Shown here: positions 8,563 through 22,454 of the stretch, one piece after another
Layout: every line of letters begins with the position of its first letter
Position numbering within the stretch: the first letter of the stretch is position 1
Source: Leucobacter zeae
GTDB taxonomy: Bacteria; Actinomycetota; Actinomycetes; Actinomycetales; Microbacteriaceae
NCBI RefSeq assembly: GCF_016758175.1
Contig: NZ_QYAB01000001.1
Location: 62,001 to 126,000, forward strand
Length of the DNA stretch: 64,000 nucleotides
Direction: 5' to 3'
The notes under the pieces: model-generated
The model's database searches: none
The model's input: only the letters and a program-made list of their open reading frames with translations
Told to the model about the DNA's origin: nothing
Position numbers and translations under genes: made by a program

Positions 8563-10980
8563 ATGTACGTGTACTGGAGGCGATTGATCATCGACGGGGA
8601 ATCGGTCCGCGCTGCAGAGGATCTGCCGGGGGCATCGCGCGACGTCGTGCTGCTGATCGGACCGCGCGGCTCGGGAAAGTCGCACCGTCTCGCCTCCCTC
8701 GTCGCTGCGGCTCGCGAACGCGGCGACGCCGCCCACTGGCTCGACGCCGCACAGGACGACCGCTGGCGGCCGGACGACCGTGCCGACCTCGTCGCGATCG
8801 ATGCGGTGGATCCGCGGCACGATGCGCACATCGCGCTGGTCCGCGCGGTCCTGGAGGGCGCGCGCGCCGGGCGGATCGTGCGCGTGGTGATCGCCTCGCG
8901 CAGCGCCGCACTCCTCGAAGCCGGTCGATTCGGGTCGGTGTCGCCGCTCGCGGCCCTCCGCACGAGCGCGCTCGCCCTGGACGCCGACGGGGTCCTCGCG
9001 GTCGCCGAGCACGCCGGTGCACGCATCGACGCCGTCATGGCCGCCGCGATCGCGGAGGAGAGCGACGGCTGGGCGTGGGCCGCCCGCATCGCGGTAGCGG
9101 TCGCCGCGGGTGAGCGCTTCGCGCATCCTGACGACTTCCGCCTCGCGTGCAGGCGCCGGCTCAGGAACGCGGCGCTCCCCGAGCTCTTAGAGGATCGGCG
9201 GGTGCTGTTCACCGCGACTTCCACGCTCGACCCGACGCTCGTCGCCGCGGCCGGTGTCCCGGATCCCGACGCCTGGCTGGCCGAGGCCGAGGCGGACGGC
9301 TGGCTCTTCAGGGACGCCGCCGATCCGCATTTCCGCGTGCCCGCTGCACTGACCCGTGCGCTCCGCGAGCAGCCGGACCCGTCACCCGAGCGGCTGGCGC
9401 AGATCCGCAGGGTCCTCGTCGACGCGCTGCAGCTCGAGTCGCGATTCCCCGAGCTGATCGACGTCGCGCTCGCTTCCGATGATGTGGAGCTCATCCTCGA
9501 GGTCGCGCACCTGTCGGGGCGCATGGGGCGGCTCACCGACCTCTATCGGATCTCCGAGGCGCTGCAGGGCAAGGACCTCGCCTGGTTCGGGTCCCATCTC
9601 GACCTCTTCGGCGCCGTCACGCTGCTCTCGCGCGGCTCGTCGCGCCACTACTCGGCGTGGCTGCAGGCCGCCGCCGAGCTGGCCCGGATCGAACCGGCGC
9701 GGATCGCTTCCCCGACCGACCTGCTCTACCTGCACGTGATCCGGATCGTCGCCTTCCGTGCGACGGGCGATCTGGACGCCTCCCTGCTCAGCTCCGAGCG
9801 CGCGGTGGACGATTGGCAGCGCACGCGCACGCGCCACCCGCACGCCTCCGGTGCGGCCGCCATCGCGCTCGATTCCGCGGCGATGAGCTTCCTGCTGAAC
9901 AACGAGTACGGTCGTGCGGTGAGCGCTGCGGGGGAAGCCGCGCGAATCGCGCGGACGCTCGGCGACCCGTACCTCGTCGCCTCGACGGTGTCGGCGCTCG
10001 GCACCATCCACACGGTGCACGGCGACCTGGTGGCGGCTGAGGCCGCGTTCTCCGAGGCGCAGGAGGTGCACCTGCAGGAACCCGAGATGCGGGTGCTCCC
10101 CCGTGTCGGCCGGTCGCTGCTCGACGTCGAGCGCGGCGAACTTCCGGCGGCGCGCGCCTCGGCCGAGGCGGCCACGCGCCTCGGTGCCGAGACCGACCAC
10201 TGGTGGCTCGCCGAGTACGCGCGCGCGGTGGTGCACGGATCCGGGGCGGGCGCGGCGCGCGGAGAAGCCTACGGCGACGCCGTCGAAGAGCGCGGTGCGC
10301 AAGGCTACCTCGTCTCCGCACCCGAGTTCCACGGGTTCCGGCTCGCGGAGCTGCACATCCTCGACGGCGCCCTTCCGCGAGCCGAGGCGGTGCTGTCAGG
10401 TCTGGGGACGACGCACCCCTACGCGACTGTGCTGCAGGGCGTCATCGAGCTGGCCGGTGGGAACTGGGCCGAGGCGCACCGCTGCGCCCGTGTGCCGTAC
10501 GACGACGCGCCTCCGCGTCAGCGGGCGCTCCGCGGGCTCGTCATCGCGGCCACGGCCGCCTCGTTCGAGCACACCCGGGTGGCGGCCGATCGCCTCGCGC
10601 CCGTCCTGCGCAAGATGCGGCGCTGGGGGCTCGGCTCGCCGATCGCATTCCTCACGGCGGAGGCGCGGGACCTGCTCGCGCAGGCGGCGCGGCGGCTCGA
10701 TCCGTCGCTCAGGGCCTATCTCGACGCGCAGCTCGCGCGGTACGCACCGCTCGCCGTGCGCCCCGCCGTCACTGCCGCGCTCTCGGCGCGGGAGCTCGAG
10801 GTGCTCGAGCATCTCGGCGGCGATGCCACCCTCGCCGGCATCAGCTCCGCGCTCGGCGTCAGCCTGAACACGGTCAAGACCCACGTGCGCCGGACGTACC
10901 AGAAGCTCGGCGCGCGCAGCCGGTCCGAGGCGATCGACCGCGCGATCGCCGCCGGGCTCATCTCCGGGTGCGATTCTTGA
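8563..10980 (+). CDS. LuxR-family ATPase-type transcriptional regulator (LAL-like)
   Basis: A large regulator of about 805 residues. From the chosen ATG, a Walker A motif GPRGSGKS lies at residues 33-40. A long alpha-helical, TPR-like middle follows, rich in Ala/Leu/Glu pairs. A C-terminal LuxR helix-turn-helix runs LSARELEVLEHLGG through LGVSLNTVKTHVRR to TYQKLGARSR. This layout matches the LAL/MalT type: a ligand or ATP-dependent switch and DNA binding at the end. An earlier in-frame GTG at 8473 would add 30 residues with no family signal and lies next to the palindrome, so I chose 8563. The gene faces away from the adhesin across 8358-8562 and ends 41 bp before a small membrane protein. 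The regulon is unknown; control of the adhesin is inference. Confidence 0.85.
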   Translation: MYVYWRRLIIDGESVRAAEDLPGASRDVVLLIGPRGSGKSHRLASLVAAARERGDAAHWLDAAQDDRWRPDDRADLVAIDAVDPRHDAHIALVRAVLEGARAGRIVRVVIASRSAALLEAGRFGSVSPLAALRTSALALDADGVLAVAEHAGARIDAVMAAAIAEESDGWAWAARIAVAVAAGERFAHPDDFRLACRRRLRNAALPELLEDRRVLFTATSTLDPTLVAAAGVPDPDAWLAEAEADGWLFRDAADPHFRVPAALTRALREQPDPSPERLAQIRRVLVDALQLESRFPELIDVALASDDVELILEVAHLSGRMGRLTDLYRISEALQGKDLAWFGSHLDLFGAVTLLSRGSSRHYSAWLQAAAELARIEPARIASPTDLLYLHVIRIVAFRATGDLDASLLSSERAVDDWQRTRTRHPHASGAAAIALDSAAMSFLLNNEYGRAVSAAGEAARIARTLGDPYLVASTVSALGTIHTVHGDLVAAEAAFSEAQEVHLQEPEMRVLPRVGRSLLDVERGELPAARASAEAATRLGAETDHWWLAEYARAVVHGSGAGAARGEAYGDAVEERGAQGYLVSAPEFHGFRLAELHILDGALPRAEAVLSGLGTTHPYATVLQGVIELAGGNWAEAHRCARVPYDDAPPRQRALRGLVIAATAASFEHTRVAADRLAPVLRKMRRWGLGSPIAFLTAEARDLLAQAARRLDPSLRAYLDAQLARYAPLAVRPAVTAALSARELEVLEHLGGDATLAGISSALGVSLNTVKTHVRRTYQKLGARSRSEAIDRAIAAGLISGCDS

Positions 10981-11021
10981 TCTTCACGGCGATTCCCGGC
11001 TCGCGCGGCTAGGCTGCAGGC

Positions 11022-11276
11022 ATGGATCCCCGGGAGAGCGTGCCGCCGGCGCGCGTCGAGCTCGACGCCGCGCTGCACTCGCTCGGCCTCGATGACGCGG
11101 AGACGCTCGAGGCCCGCGACGGGGAGATGACCGCGCGCGAAGTCACGACCGGCAGCGTGCTGGGGCTGTCCGCGTTCGGCATCGTCGTGGTGTCGGGGGC
11201 CGCGGTGGTCGCCTCCGTTCTGACGCTCGCCGCCGTGCTCTTCGTGCCGCTGGTCGGCTGGCTGGCGACGCAATAG
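11022..11276 (+). CDS. Small membrane protein, unknown function
   Basis: An 84-residue protein I do not recognise. The first ~45 residues are acidic and soluble (DAALHSLGLDDAETLEARDG); the rest is one or two hydrophobic helices (SVLGLSAFGIVVVSGAAVVASVLTLAAVLFVPLVGWL). A TAGGCT box (11010-11015) stands six bases before the ATG, the leaderless promoter form seen in several neighbours, which supports a real gene. It is followed by the shared tRNA terminator region. Confidence 0.55.
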   Translation: MDPRESVPPARVELDAALHSLGLDDAETLEARDGEMTAREVTTGSVLGLSAFGIVVVSGAAVVASVLTLAAVLFVPLVGWLATQ

Positions 11277-11336
11277 CGCCCGCTGCCGGGACAGCAGAGC
11301 CCCGGCCCCGCATGCACCGGGGTCCCCCGAAACGAG

Positions 11337-11364
11337 AAGAACCCCCGTCGAGACGGGGGTTCTT
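11337..11364 (-). terminator. Terminator of the tRNA pair
   Basis: A 13-bp perfect stem (11337-11349 with 11352-11364; inner pairs open to form the loop) immediately past the 3' end of tRNA-Ala. On the minus strand it is followed by CTTCTCG, a weak pyrimidine tail. It could also stop transcription coming from the small + strand gene. Confidence 0.75.
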
Positions 11365-11368
11365 GCCG

Positions 11369-11441
11369 TGGATCCTGGGAGAATCGAACTCCCGACATCC
11401 TGCTTGCAAAGCAGGCACTCTACCAACTGAGTTAAGGACCC
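11369..11441 (-). tRNA. tRNA-Ala (anticodon TGC)
   Basis: A 73-nt cloverleaf. The anticodon stem CCTGC/GCAGG encloses TTTGCAA, so the anticodon is TGC. The acceptor stem GGGTCCT/AGGATCC contains the G3-U70 wobble pair that is the identity mark for alanyl-tRNA synthetase. The T loop is GTTCGATTC. The 3' CCA is not encoded (A73 is followed by CGG), so it must be added by the enzyme at 31328-32782. Confidence 0.97.
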
Positions 11442-11466
11442 GGAACGGATCTCGCGATCCGCTCGG

Positions 11467-11540
11467 TGGGGCTACCAGGACTTGAACCTGGGACCTCTTC
11501 ATTATCAGTGAAGCGCTCTAACCGCCTGAGCTATAGCCCC
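11467..11540 (-). tRNA. tRNA-Ile (anticodon GAT)
   Basis: A 74-nt tRNA. The acceptor stem is GGGGCTA/TAGCCCC, and the anticodon arm CTTCA-CTGATAA-TGAAG gives GAT. The T arm contains GGTTCAAGTCC. CCA is not fully encoded (A73 is followed by CCG). The order DUF3566, tRNA-Ile, tRNA-Ala after gyrA is standard in this group. Confidence 0.97.
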
Positions 11541-11617
11541 TTGACCAAGAAATGACTTTACCGGAACTCGGCCGAAAACTGAAATCGACTCGGGATTCCG
11601 GGCGCGTTTCCCGGTGC

Positions 11618-11643
11618 TCGCGGCCGGCCTGAGCCGGCCGCGA
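11618..11643 (-). terminator. Terminator after DUF3566 gene
   Basis: An 11-bp perfect stem TCGCGGCCGGC/GCCGGCCGCGA with a CTGA loop, 4 bp past the stop of the DUF3566 gene. It closes the gyrB-gyrA-DUF3566 operon. Confidence 0.7.
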
Positions 11644-11647
11644 CGCC

Positions 11648-12047
11648 TCAGTTGCTCGTGAACCCGAGCTGGAACCCGCCCAGCACGCGCACGAGCAGGT
11701 TGTAGATGAGGGATGCGATCGCGCCGAGCGCGGTGCCCACGATGGTGTTCAGGATCGCCACCACCACGGAGAAGCCGAGCACCTGCGGGAAGCCGATGAT
11801 CTTCATCAGGCTGTTGTCCTCGCCGACGATGTCCATGAAGAGCGAGTCCACGTCGTGGAGCACTCCGGTCTGCATGAGCACCGTGTAGATGAGGATGGTG
11901 GCGACCACGCTCACGATCGCCATGCAGATCGACACCAGGAACGAGAACTTCACGGCCGACCAGAAGTCGACGTAGACGAGCTTGAGCCTGACCTGCTTGG
12001 CCGGAGCCTTCTTACGGGTCTTCTTGGCCAGCTTGTCGGCGACAGTG

Positions 12048-12055
<8 letters not shown>
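11648..12055 (-). CDS. DUF3566 transmembrane protein
   Basis: A 135-residue protein of the actinobacterial DUF3566 family, almost always found after gyrA. A basic cytoplasmic N-terminus ([20 protein letters not shown]) is followed by a first membrane segment ([21 protein letters not shown]) and a second one ([22 protein letters not shown]). In Mycobacterium the family member CwsA-neighbour genes have been tied to cell-wall and division functions, but no precise role is established. Its ATG overlaps the end of gyrA by eight bases (ATGAGTAA), so it is translationally coupled to gyrase. I infer only a membrane role. Confidence 0.92.
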
Positions 12056-16922
<4,867 letters not shown>

Positions 16923-17408
16923 TCACCCGTAGGTGTCGCGGGGTCCCCTCCCCTGCACCGTTCGGTACCCGTGTCTCCAGCTCGGGGCCCCCGGCGCGAG
17001 GAACCTGACATCGCGGATCTCAGCGTCGGGATACTCGCGCAGCAGCCGCGTGAGCATCTCCCCGCGCAATCGCCGCAGTTCCGTAGCCCAGGTCGTCGAG
17101 TCGCATTGCACCTGCAGCACACCGTTCGAGATGCCCACGACCGTCGTGTGCTCCGCTGTCGAGCTGCCCGCGAACTCGGGCCACTCGGTGATGATGCGGG
17201 CCTGCTCGAGCTCGAGGCTCCAACCCATATCGTTCGCCATCACGGTCAGCACGTCGCTGAGAGCCCGCGGATCACGACCGTTCGAGAACGGCTTGCCTCC
17301 CGGTTCGTCCGTCTTCCGCTTGCGACGCCGCGACGGGATGCCCTTCCACACCGACTTCGCGCGCAGATACGCCTCACTCGCGAAGTCCGCCTCTCCGTGA
17401 GTCGGCAT
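16923..17408 (-). CDS. dciA: DciA-type (DUF721) helicase-interacting protein
   Basis: A 161-residue DUF721 protein. Members of this family (DciA) bind and help load the replicative helicase DnaB in bacteria lacking DnaC/DnaI. The N-terminal part is basic (SRRRKRKTDEPGGK). The conserved DUF721 core begins at LSDVLTVMANDMGWSLELEQARIITEWPEFAG and continues through GVLQVQCDSTTWATELRRLRGEMLTRLL. Its ATG overlaps the recF stop by one base (TGATG), so it is co-translated with recF. Position after dnaA-dnaN-recF is typical of actinobacteria. Its partner gene dnaB is at 35939. Confidence 0.9.
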   Translation of the reverse strand: MPTHGEADFASEAYLRAKSVWKGIPSRRRKRKTDEPGGKPFSNGRDPRALSDVLTVMANDMGWSLELEQARIITEWPEFAGSSTAEHTTVVGISNGVLQVQCDSTTWATELRRLRGEMLTRLLREYPDAEIRDVRFLAPGAPSWRHGYRTVQGRGPRDTYG

Positions 17409-18580
17409 CAGAGCGACTCCGGCACGATCGCACCCGCCTCGATGCGAATGCGGTTCCACGGCACACCCGACGGTACATCTCCCTCGACCGCTGCGGTGAC
17501 GATCACCTGCTCGAAGTCGCTGACGGCGGTCATGAGCCGCTCGCGCCTGACAGCGTCGAGTTCTGCGAACACGTCGTCGAGAATGATCACGGGATCGCCG
17601 GCCGGGGACTCGTCGCGCAGGATCGACGCGAGACCCATCTTGAGCGACAGCGCGAACGACCATGACTCGCCATGGCTCGCATACCCTTTCACCGGAAGCC
17701 CGTTGAGCTGCAACATCAGGTCATCACGATGCGGCCCGACCAGCGTCACGCCGCGCTCCAGCTCGCGCGAGCGCACGGCATCGAGTGCGCTGCGGAACTC
17801 GGCGATGAGCGTTTCACGTGGAACATCGGCCAGGGTCGCGGCATCGCTCGTTTCACGTGAAACCTGATCGGAGGAGATCGCCGCTGATACCGACTCCTGC
17901 AACGATAGCCCGGGCCGGTGGTCCTGTTCGACGAGCCGCTGATACCCGTCCGACAGCGGCGAGCCCAGATCTCGGATCAGTTCGCGCCGCGCGACCATGA
18001 TCTGCGTGCCGTACTCCACGAGCTGGTCATCCCAGAGGCCGATGGTGGAGTCGAGAGCGGATCGGCCTCCGCTCCCCCTGGCCGACTTCAGGAGTGCAGT
18101 GCGCTGCCTGACCACCCGTTCGTAGTCCGCCAGGGCGCCAGCAGCGACCGGATGCCGTGCGATCAGCGCCTCGTCCATGAAGCGCCGACGTCCTGAGGGC
18201 TCTCCACGAACGATTGTGAGGTCCTCCGGCACGAACGCCACCGCCGCAAACCACCGCGCGAGCTCTCGCTGACGCACGGGGTTCCGGTTCACCTGGGCAC
18301 GGTTCGGTCCGCTCCGATTCAATTGCAGCTCCAGCTGCACCACGCGGGCACCGGACTCGACGCGAAGACGGGCGATCGCGGCATCCCGGTGCGCGCGGAT
18401 CAGCGGTGCGTCGTTGCTCACCCGATGCGACCGGAGAGAGGCGAAGTAGGCGATCGCTTCGACCAGGTTCGTCTTCCCCTGCCCGTTCCGGCCGAGGATG
18501 AGGTTCGCGCCGGGCTCGAGCGCGAGCTCTGCGCGCTCGTAGTTGCGGAAGTCGCTCAGCGAGAGATGCGAGACTCGCAT
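17408..18580 (-). CDS. recF: DNA replication/repair protein RecF
   Basis: SMC-like ABC ATPase that helps load RecA at ssDNA gaps. The product has 390 residues: Walker A GRNGQGKTN near residue 30, the signature region MGLASILRDESPAG and Walker B-like VIILDDVFAELD. It starts 9 bp after dnaN. Two parS motifs are embedded in the coding sequence (17811-17824 and 17850-17863), where the frame reads VSRET and VPRET; this stretch lies in the variable insert between conserved regions, so it can carry the sites without cost. Confidence 0.95.
   Translation of the reverse strand: MRVSHLSLSDFRNYERAELALEPGANLILGRNGQGKTNLVEAIAYFASLRSHRVSNDAPLIRAHRDAAIARLRVESGARVVQLELQLNRSGPNRAQVNRNPVRQRELARWFAAVAFVPEDLTIVRGEPSGRRRFMDEALIARHPVAAGALADYERVVRQRTALLKSARGSGGRSALDSTIGLWDDQLVEYGTQIMVARRELIRDLGSPLSDGYQRLVEQDHRPGLSLQESVSAAISSDQVSRETSDAATLADVPRETLIAEFRSALDAVRSRELERGVTLVGPHRDDLMLQLNGLPVKGYASHGESWSFALSLKMGLASILRDESPAGDPVIILDDVFAELDAVRRERLMTAVSDFEQVIVTAAVEGDVPSGVPWNRIRIEAGAIVPESL
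17811..17824. promoter_or_regulatory. parS-like site inside recF (one mismatch)
   Basis: GTTTCACGTGGAAC, one base off the core, 39 bp from the perfect site at 17850. Together they form a closely spaced pair inside recF. Confidence 0.7.
17850..17863. promoter_or_regulatory. parS site inside recF, perfect core
   Basis: GTTTCACGTGAAAC within recF coding sequence, the partner of the one-mismatch site at 17811. Confidence 0.9.
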
Positions 18581-18589
18581 CGCCTCACC

Positions 18590-19732
18590 TCATCGCAGCA
18601 GCAGGTTCGGCTGCAGGAGGTAGCGGAAGCTCTCCTCGCCGCCGTCGTCCTTACTGCTCTGGCTCGTGATGAGCACGGGGCCCGGCTTGCCGGGGTTGTC
18701 GGTGCGCGTGAATGCGATCCGAGCGAACTCGGAGTGCGTGGCGCGAAGCCCGTCGAGCAGGAACTGCGGCTTGAGCGACACCACCATGTCGTCGCCGAAC
18801 AGGTGCGCGTCGACGGTCTCGACCGCCTGAGCCGATTCGGTTCCGGCAGCCTCGAGCGTCACGCTCCCCTCGCTGAAGGAGAAGCGCAGGGCGGCCTCGC
18901 GCTCGAGAACCAACCCCACGCGGCCGACGGCCTCGATGAGCTCCGCCGTGTTCACGACGGCGTAGTTGTCGACGCTGGTCGGGAACAACCGGCCCACCGG
19001 CGGGTAGTTCCCCTTGATGAGCAGCGAGGTGACCGTCTTCGATCCACCGGAGAAGGCGACCAGCTCGCGCTCGTCATCCTTCACGATGGCCACGCGGACC
19101 TCGCCCGCGTTCGAGAAGGTCTTTCCGACCTCCGTCACGATCTTGGACGGGACCAGGGCGCTCAACGAGTCCTGGGAGGCCTGGTTCTCGAAATCGATGC
19201 CGCGGGTCGCAACCCGATACCGGTCGGTCGCCGTCAGCGTCAGTGCGTTCTCGGCGATCTCGAACTGCACACCCGTGATGACCGGAGTGACATCGTCCTT
19301 CGATGCCGCCAGCGAAACCTGGGCCACGGCGTCCGAGAAGGCGTCAGCCGGCACCGAACCCGTCACGGCGTCGATCCTGGGAACCTGCGGATACTCCTCG
19401 ACCGGCATCGCCGGGAGGCTGAAGGACGCTGATCCGCAGCGCACCTCGACGCGCGTCTCGGCGAGCGACACCTCGACATCGGAGTGCGGGAGACGCTGGG
19501 CGATCTCGCTGAGCAGCCGGCCCGACACCAGCGCACGGCCGGACTCGCTGACGTCGGCGGAGATGGACGTGCGCGCCGACACCTCGTAGTCGAACGACGA
19601 GACGGTGAGCTGATCGCCCTCCGCCTCGATGAGCGCGCCGCTCAGCAGCGGCTGCGTGGGGCGCTGCGGAAGGAGCTTGACTGCGAACGACACTGCCTCG
19701 CTGAACACGTCGCGGTTGACGGTGAATCGCAT
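18590..19732 (-). CDS. dnaN: DNA polymerase III sliding clamp (beta)
   Basis: Processivity clamp, 380 residues, three similar domains forming a dimeric ring on DNA. The chosen ATG at 19732 (MRFTVNRDVFSEAVSFAVKL) has GGAGGAG seven bases upstream; the open frame continues further up but without family sequence. It is followed 9 bp later by recF. It lies downstream of dnaA, separated by the origin region. Confidence 0.96.
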   Translation of the reverse strand: MRFTVNRDVFSEAVSFAVKLLPQRPTQPLLSGALIEAEGDQLTVSSFDYEVSARTSISADVSESGRALVSGRLLSEIAQRLPHSDVEVSLAETRVEVRCGSASFSLPAMPVEEYPQVPRIDAVTGSVPADAFSDAVAQVSLAASKDDVTPVITGVQFEIAENALTLTATDRYRVATRGIDFENQASQDSLSALVPSKIVTEVGKTFSNAGEVRVAIVKDDERELVAFSGGSKTVTSLLIKGNYPPVGRLFPTSVDNYAVVNTAELIEAVGRVGLVLEREAALRFSFSEGSVTLEAAGTESAQAVETVDAHLFGDDMVVSLKPQFLLDGLRATHSEFARIAFTRTDNPGKPGPVLITSQSSKDDGGEESFRYLLQPNLLLR

Positions 19733-20131
19733 CAGTTCTCCTCCTCGCGCGGTCACGCGGCTGTCGCCAGATAGTCGGCCTGACAATCTTTGCACACTCG
19801 GCGGTGGCCGGCATCCGGGCCTCGTGTTAACACGGCGGTCGGAGCGGATCCCGCCCGCTCGAGTGCGTGATCGAGTGCCCGTCTGAAAGAAGAGAGAGTG
19901 TTAACAGTGTTAACAGGTGTGGATACTGTGGATAACTCGGGACACGCCGGTCGAATCAACGGAACTACAGGTGTGTGAGTTGTTGACGACCGGTGGACAG
20001 TCGCTCTTCGGCGGAATCATGCGGATTTCTCCCGACTCGACGATTTCCACAGGGAGTTCGCATCCATCCACATCTTCACTCGAGTTATCCCCAGTTATCC
20101 ACAGGTGCGCGAAAAGGTGTGGAGAAACCGG
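19733..20131. other. oriC-type region between dnaA and dnaN
   Basis: A 399-bp non-coding stretch with DnaA boxes. TGTGGATAC (19918-19926) and TGTGGATAA (19927-19935) lie head to tail with no gap. TTATCCCCA (20085-20093) and TTATCCACA (20095-20103) form a second pair. Weaker versions are TTTCCACA near 20045 and TGTGGAGAA at 20118. Three TGTTAACA palindromes occur: CGTGTTAACACG (19823-19834) and two tandem AGTGTTAAC (19897-19914) abutting the first DnaA-box pair. The location between initiator and clamp genes, next to the point where coding strands flip, supports an origin role. Confidence 0.75.
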
Positions 20132-21586
20132 TCATCGCGATCCCTGCTTGATGCGCGTGGTCAGCTCGGTGACCTGGTTGTAGATCGAACGGCGCTCGGC
20201 GATCAGTTGCGAGATCTTCTTGTGCGCGTACATCACGGTGGTGTGGTCGCGCCCGCCGAAGAGCTGCCCGATCTTCGGCAGCGAGAGCGGCGTGAGCTCG
20301 CGGCAGAGGTACATGGCGATCTGTCGTGCGGTCGCGATCTGCTGGGCCCGCGACGGGCCGTAGAGCTCATCGACGGAGAGGTCGAAGTACTCGGCGGTCC
20401 TGCTGATGATGTCCGACGGCTGGACTTCGTTGTCGGCGTCGAGGGTGATGAGGTCCTTGAGCACCGTGTGCACGAGCGCCATGTCGATGGGCTGCTGGTT
20501 CAGGCTCGCGTACGCGGTCACGCGGATCAGCGTGCCCTCGAGTTCGCGGATGTTCGACGTGAACTTGCTCGCGATGAACTCGAGGATGCTGTAGTCGATC
20601 TCGAGGTTCTCGCGCTGGGCCTTCTTGCGGAGGATCGCGATCCGCGTCTCGAGGTCGGGGACCTGGATGTCGGTGAGCAGCCCCCACTCGAAGCGCGAGA
20701 GCATCCGCTCCTCGAAGCCACGGAGCTGCTTCGGCTGCACATCGCTCGTGATGACCACCTGCTTGTTGTGGTCGTGGAGCGTGTTGAAGGTGTGGAAGAA
20801 GGCCTCCTGGGTCTCCACCTTGTCCTCGAGGAACTGGATGTCGTCGACCAGCAGGATGTCCACGCTGCGGTACCGGGCGTGGAAAGCAGCGCCCTGGTTG
20901 TTCGCGATGGAGTTGATGAAGTCGTTCGTGAAGTCCTCGGAGCTCACATAGCGCACCCGGATGTTGGGGAACAGCTCGCGGGCGTAGTGCCCGATCGCAT
21001 GCAGCAGGTGCGTCTTGCCCAGACCCGAGTCTCCGTAGATGAAGAGCGGGTTGTAGGCGCGCGCGGGGGCCTCGGCCACGGCCACGGCCGCCGCATGGGC
21101 GAAGCGGTTCGACTGGCCGATGACGAAGCTGTCGAACCCGTACTTCTCGTTGAGGCGGCTGTCCCCCGCGTCCTCGGCTCCGTGCCTGCGACGGGGCTCG
21201 GCGACCGGGCGGTGGGAATCCTGCCTGGCGGAGTAGGCCGGAGCCGGCTCGTCGGGGAACCCCTGCGGTTCCGGCGCCGCGGGCGGCGCGGGTTCCGATT
21301 CGGGCTCCAGTACGGGGTGCGCGTCCTCATCGACGATGACGACGAAGTTGTGGATCTCCTCGGCCTCGGGGATCGCCGCGAGCGCGGCGATGATGGCGGG
21401 GCGCAGCCGGGTCTCCAGGAGCTTGAGCGTGAACTCCAACTGCACCGCGAGGTACAGCGTGCCCGCGGCGTGGCCGCGCGGCAGCGCCAGTGCGAGCTGC
21501 GCGCCGACGGCGGGACCGACGGAGGCGTCGCTCATCACGGCCTGGGTGACACGTCCCCAGATCTCCTGCAATTCATGCTCGGTCAC
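20132..21586 (-). CDS. dnaA: Chromosomal replication initiator DnaA
   Basis: AAA+ initiator that binds DnaA boxes and opens oriC. The product has 484 residues. Domain I is at 1-85, and domain II is a Pro/Glu-rich linker (about 92-145, [14 protein letters not shown]). The AAA+ domain has Walker [10 protein letters not shown] (185-193) and Walker [10 protein letters not shown]. The C-terminal DNA-binding domain carries the signature [15 protein letters not shown]. The start is GTG (21586) with no strong Shine-Dalgarno. DnaA-box-like sequences stand on both sides of the gene, so autoregulation is likely. Confidence 0.97.
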   Translation of the reverse strand: MTEHELQEIWGRVTQAVMSDASVGPAVGAQLALALPRGHAAGTLYLAVQLEFTLKLLETRLRPAIIAALAAIPEAEEIHNFVVIVDEDAHPVLEPESEPAPPAAPEPQGFPDEPAPAYSARQDSHRPVAEPRRRHGAEDAGDSRLNEKYGFDSFVIGQSNRFAHAAAVAVAEAPARAYNPLFIYGDSGLGKTHLLHAIGHYARELFPNIRVRYVSSEDFTNDFINSIANNQGAAFHARYRSVDILLVDDIQFLEDKVETQEAFFHTFNTLHDHNKQVVITSDVQPKQLRGFEERMLSRFEWGLLTDIQVPDLETRIAILRKKAQRENLEIDYSILEFIASKFTSNIRELEGTLIRVTAYASLNQQPIDMALVHTVLKDLITLDADNEVQPSDIISRTAEYFDLSVDELYGPSRAQQIATARQIAMYLCRELTPLSLPKIGQLFGGRDHTTVMYAHKKISQLIAERRSIYNQVTELTTRIKQGSR

Positions 21587-21923
21587 GCGATGGTCCGCAT
21601 CCAGTCGCAGCGTGGGTCAGAGCGAAGTTATGCCCAGCTCTGTCCACAGCTTGATTTGAAAAGTTTGTTGCCACGTATGGGATCGATCCATTCGCGGGAA
21701 CGCCTGCGCCCACGTTAGTCACAGATTTGTCCACAGGCAAGTCAGTTGCAGCGCGCCCGCGTCACCGCACCGAACGGTCGAGGCGCGCTTTGACGAATCG
21801 GCGCACAGGGCGTAGAGTGGGTTTCTTGTATGGGCGTGAGCTCCTTTGAGTTCTGCCCAAAACCGGCTTCCTCTCGGTCACCGAGCCGCGGGGATCTATC
21901 CCATAAGTCACGGAGTCCTCACT
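21587..21923. other. dnaA-rpmH divergent intergenic region with DnaA boxes
   Basis: 337 bp between the divergent dnaA and rpmH genes. It holds TTGTCCACA (21727-21735), the DnaA-box form preferred by high-G+C actinobacteria such as Streptomyces, CTGTCCACA (21640-21648), a short A+T-rich run (21650-21668) and the rpmH promoter. It may be part of a bipartite origin or the dnaA autoregulatory region. Confidence 0.7.
21790..21818 (+). promoter_or_regulatory. Sigma-70-type promoter of rpmH
   Basis: TTGACG (21790-21795), a 17-bp spacer and TAGAGT (21813-21818). The expected start of transcription is near 21825, giving a leader of about 100 nt before rpmH. Confidence 0.75.
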
Positions 21924-22061
21924 ATGAGCAAGCGTACGTTCCAGCCCAACAACCGTCGTCGCGCGAAGGTCCACGGTTTCCGCGCCCGCATGCGCACCCG
22001 CGCCGGCCGCGCGATCGTCGCGGCCCGTCGCGGCAAGGGCCGCGCGAAGCTCACCGCGTAA
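21924..22061 (+). CDS. rpmH: 50S ribosomal protein L34
   Basis: A 45-residue basic protein beginning [19 protein letters not shown], the universal L34 sequence. The ATG at 21924 is fixed by homology; an open frame upstream (from 21846) has no family sequence. It heads the rightward operon rpmH-rnpA-yidD-yidC-jag-rsmG. Confidence 0.98.
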   Translation: MSKRTFQPNNRRRAKVHGFRARMRTRAGRAIVAARRGKGRAKLTA

Positions 22062-22082
22062 TTCTCCCGACCCCGGCAGATC

Positions 22083-22454
22083 ATGCCTGCAAAACGGCAT
22101 CTCATCACCCGGGGCGACGATTACCGGCGCGCAGTGCGAACCGGCAACCGCGTGGGTGGTGCGAATTGCATCACCCACGCGGTTTTGCGTGAACCGGGTG
22201 ACCCCGCCCGGTTCGGGTTCATCGTGTCGAAGGCGGTCGGCAACGCCGTCGTGCGCAACCGGCTTCGCCGCCGGCTCAAGACGATCGCCGATCGTCAGAT
22301 CGCTGCGGGTCTCGTCGGCATCGACATCGTCTTCCGTGCACTGCCCTCCAGCGCCGGAGCGACCTTCGCGGAGCTCGAGCAGCAGCTGAACCGCGCGATC
22401 GATCGCGCGGTCGAGGCCGCGGCCGACCGGTCGCGCAGACGGGCCGAGCGATGA
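22083..22454 (+). CDS. rnpA: Ribonuclease P protein component
   Basis: Protein cofactor of RNase P, which matures tRNA 5' ends. The 123 residues are strongly basic, with the RNR signature in FIVSKAVGNAVVRNRLRRRLK. It starts MPAKRHLITRGDDYRRAV, 21 bp after rpmH, and its stop overlaps the yidD ATG (ATGA). Confidence 0.95.
   Translation: MPAKRHLITRGDDYRRAVRTGNRVGGANCITHAVLREPGDPARFGFIVSKAVGNAVVRNRLRRRLKTIADRQIAAGLVGIDIVFRALPSSAGATFAELEQQLNRAIDRAVEAAADRSRRRAER

Noticed and set aside
17409-17663. N-terminal extension of DciA reaching into recF
   Set aside because: The extension is Arg-rich antialigned sequence in a recF shadow frame; the ATG at the recF stop fits the family.
21846-21923. Longer form of L34 starting at 21846
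   Set aside because: L34 universally begins at MSKRT(F/Y)QP; the extension lies in the leader of the predicted promoter.
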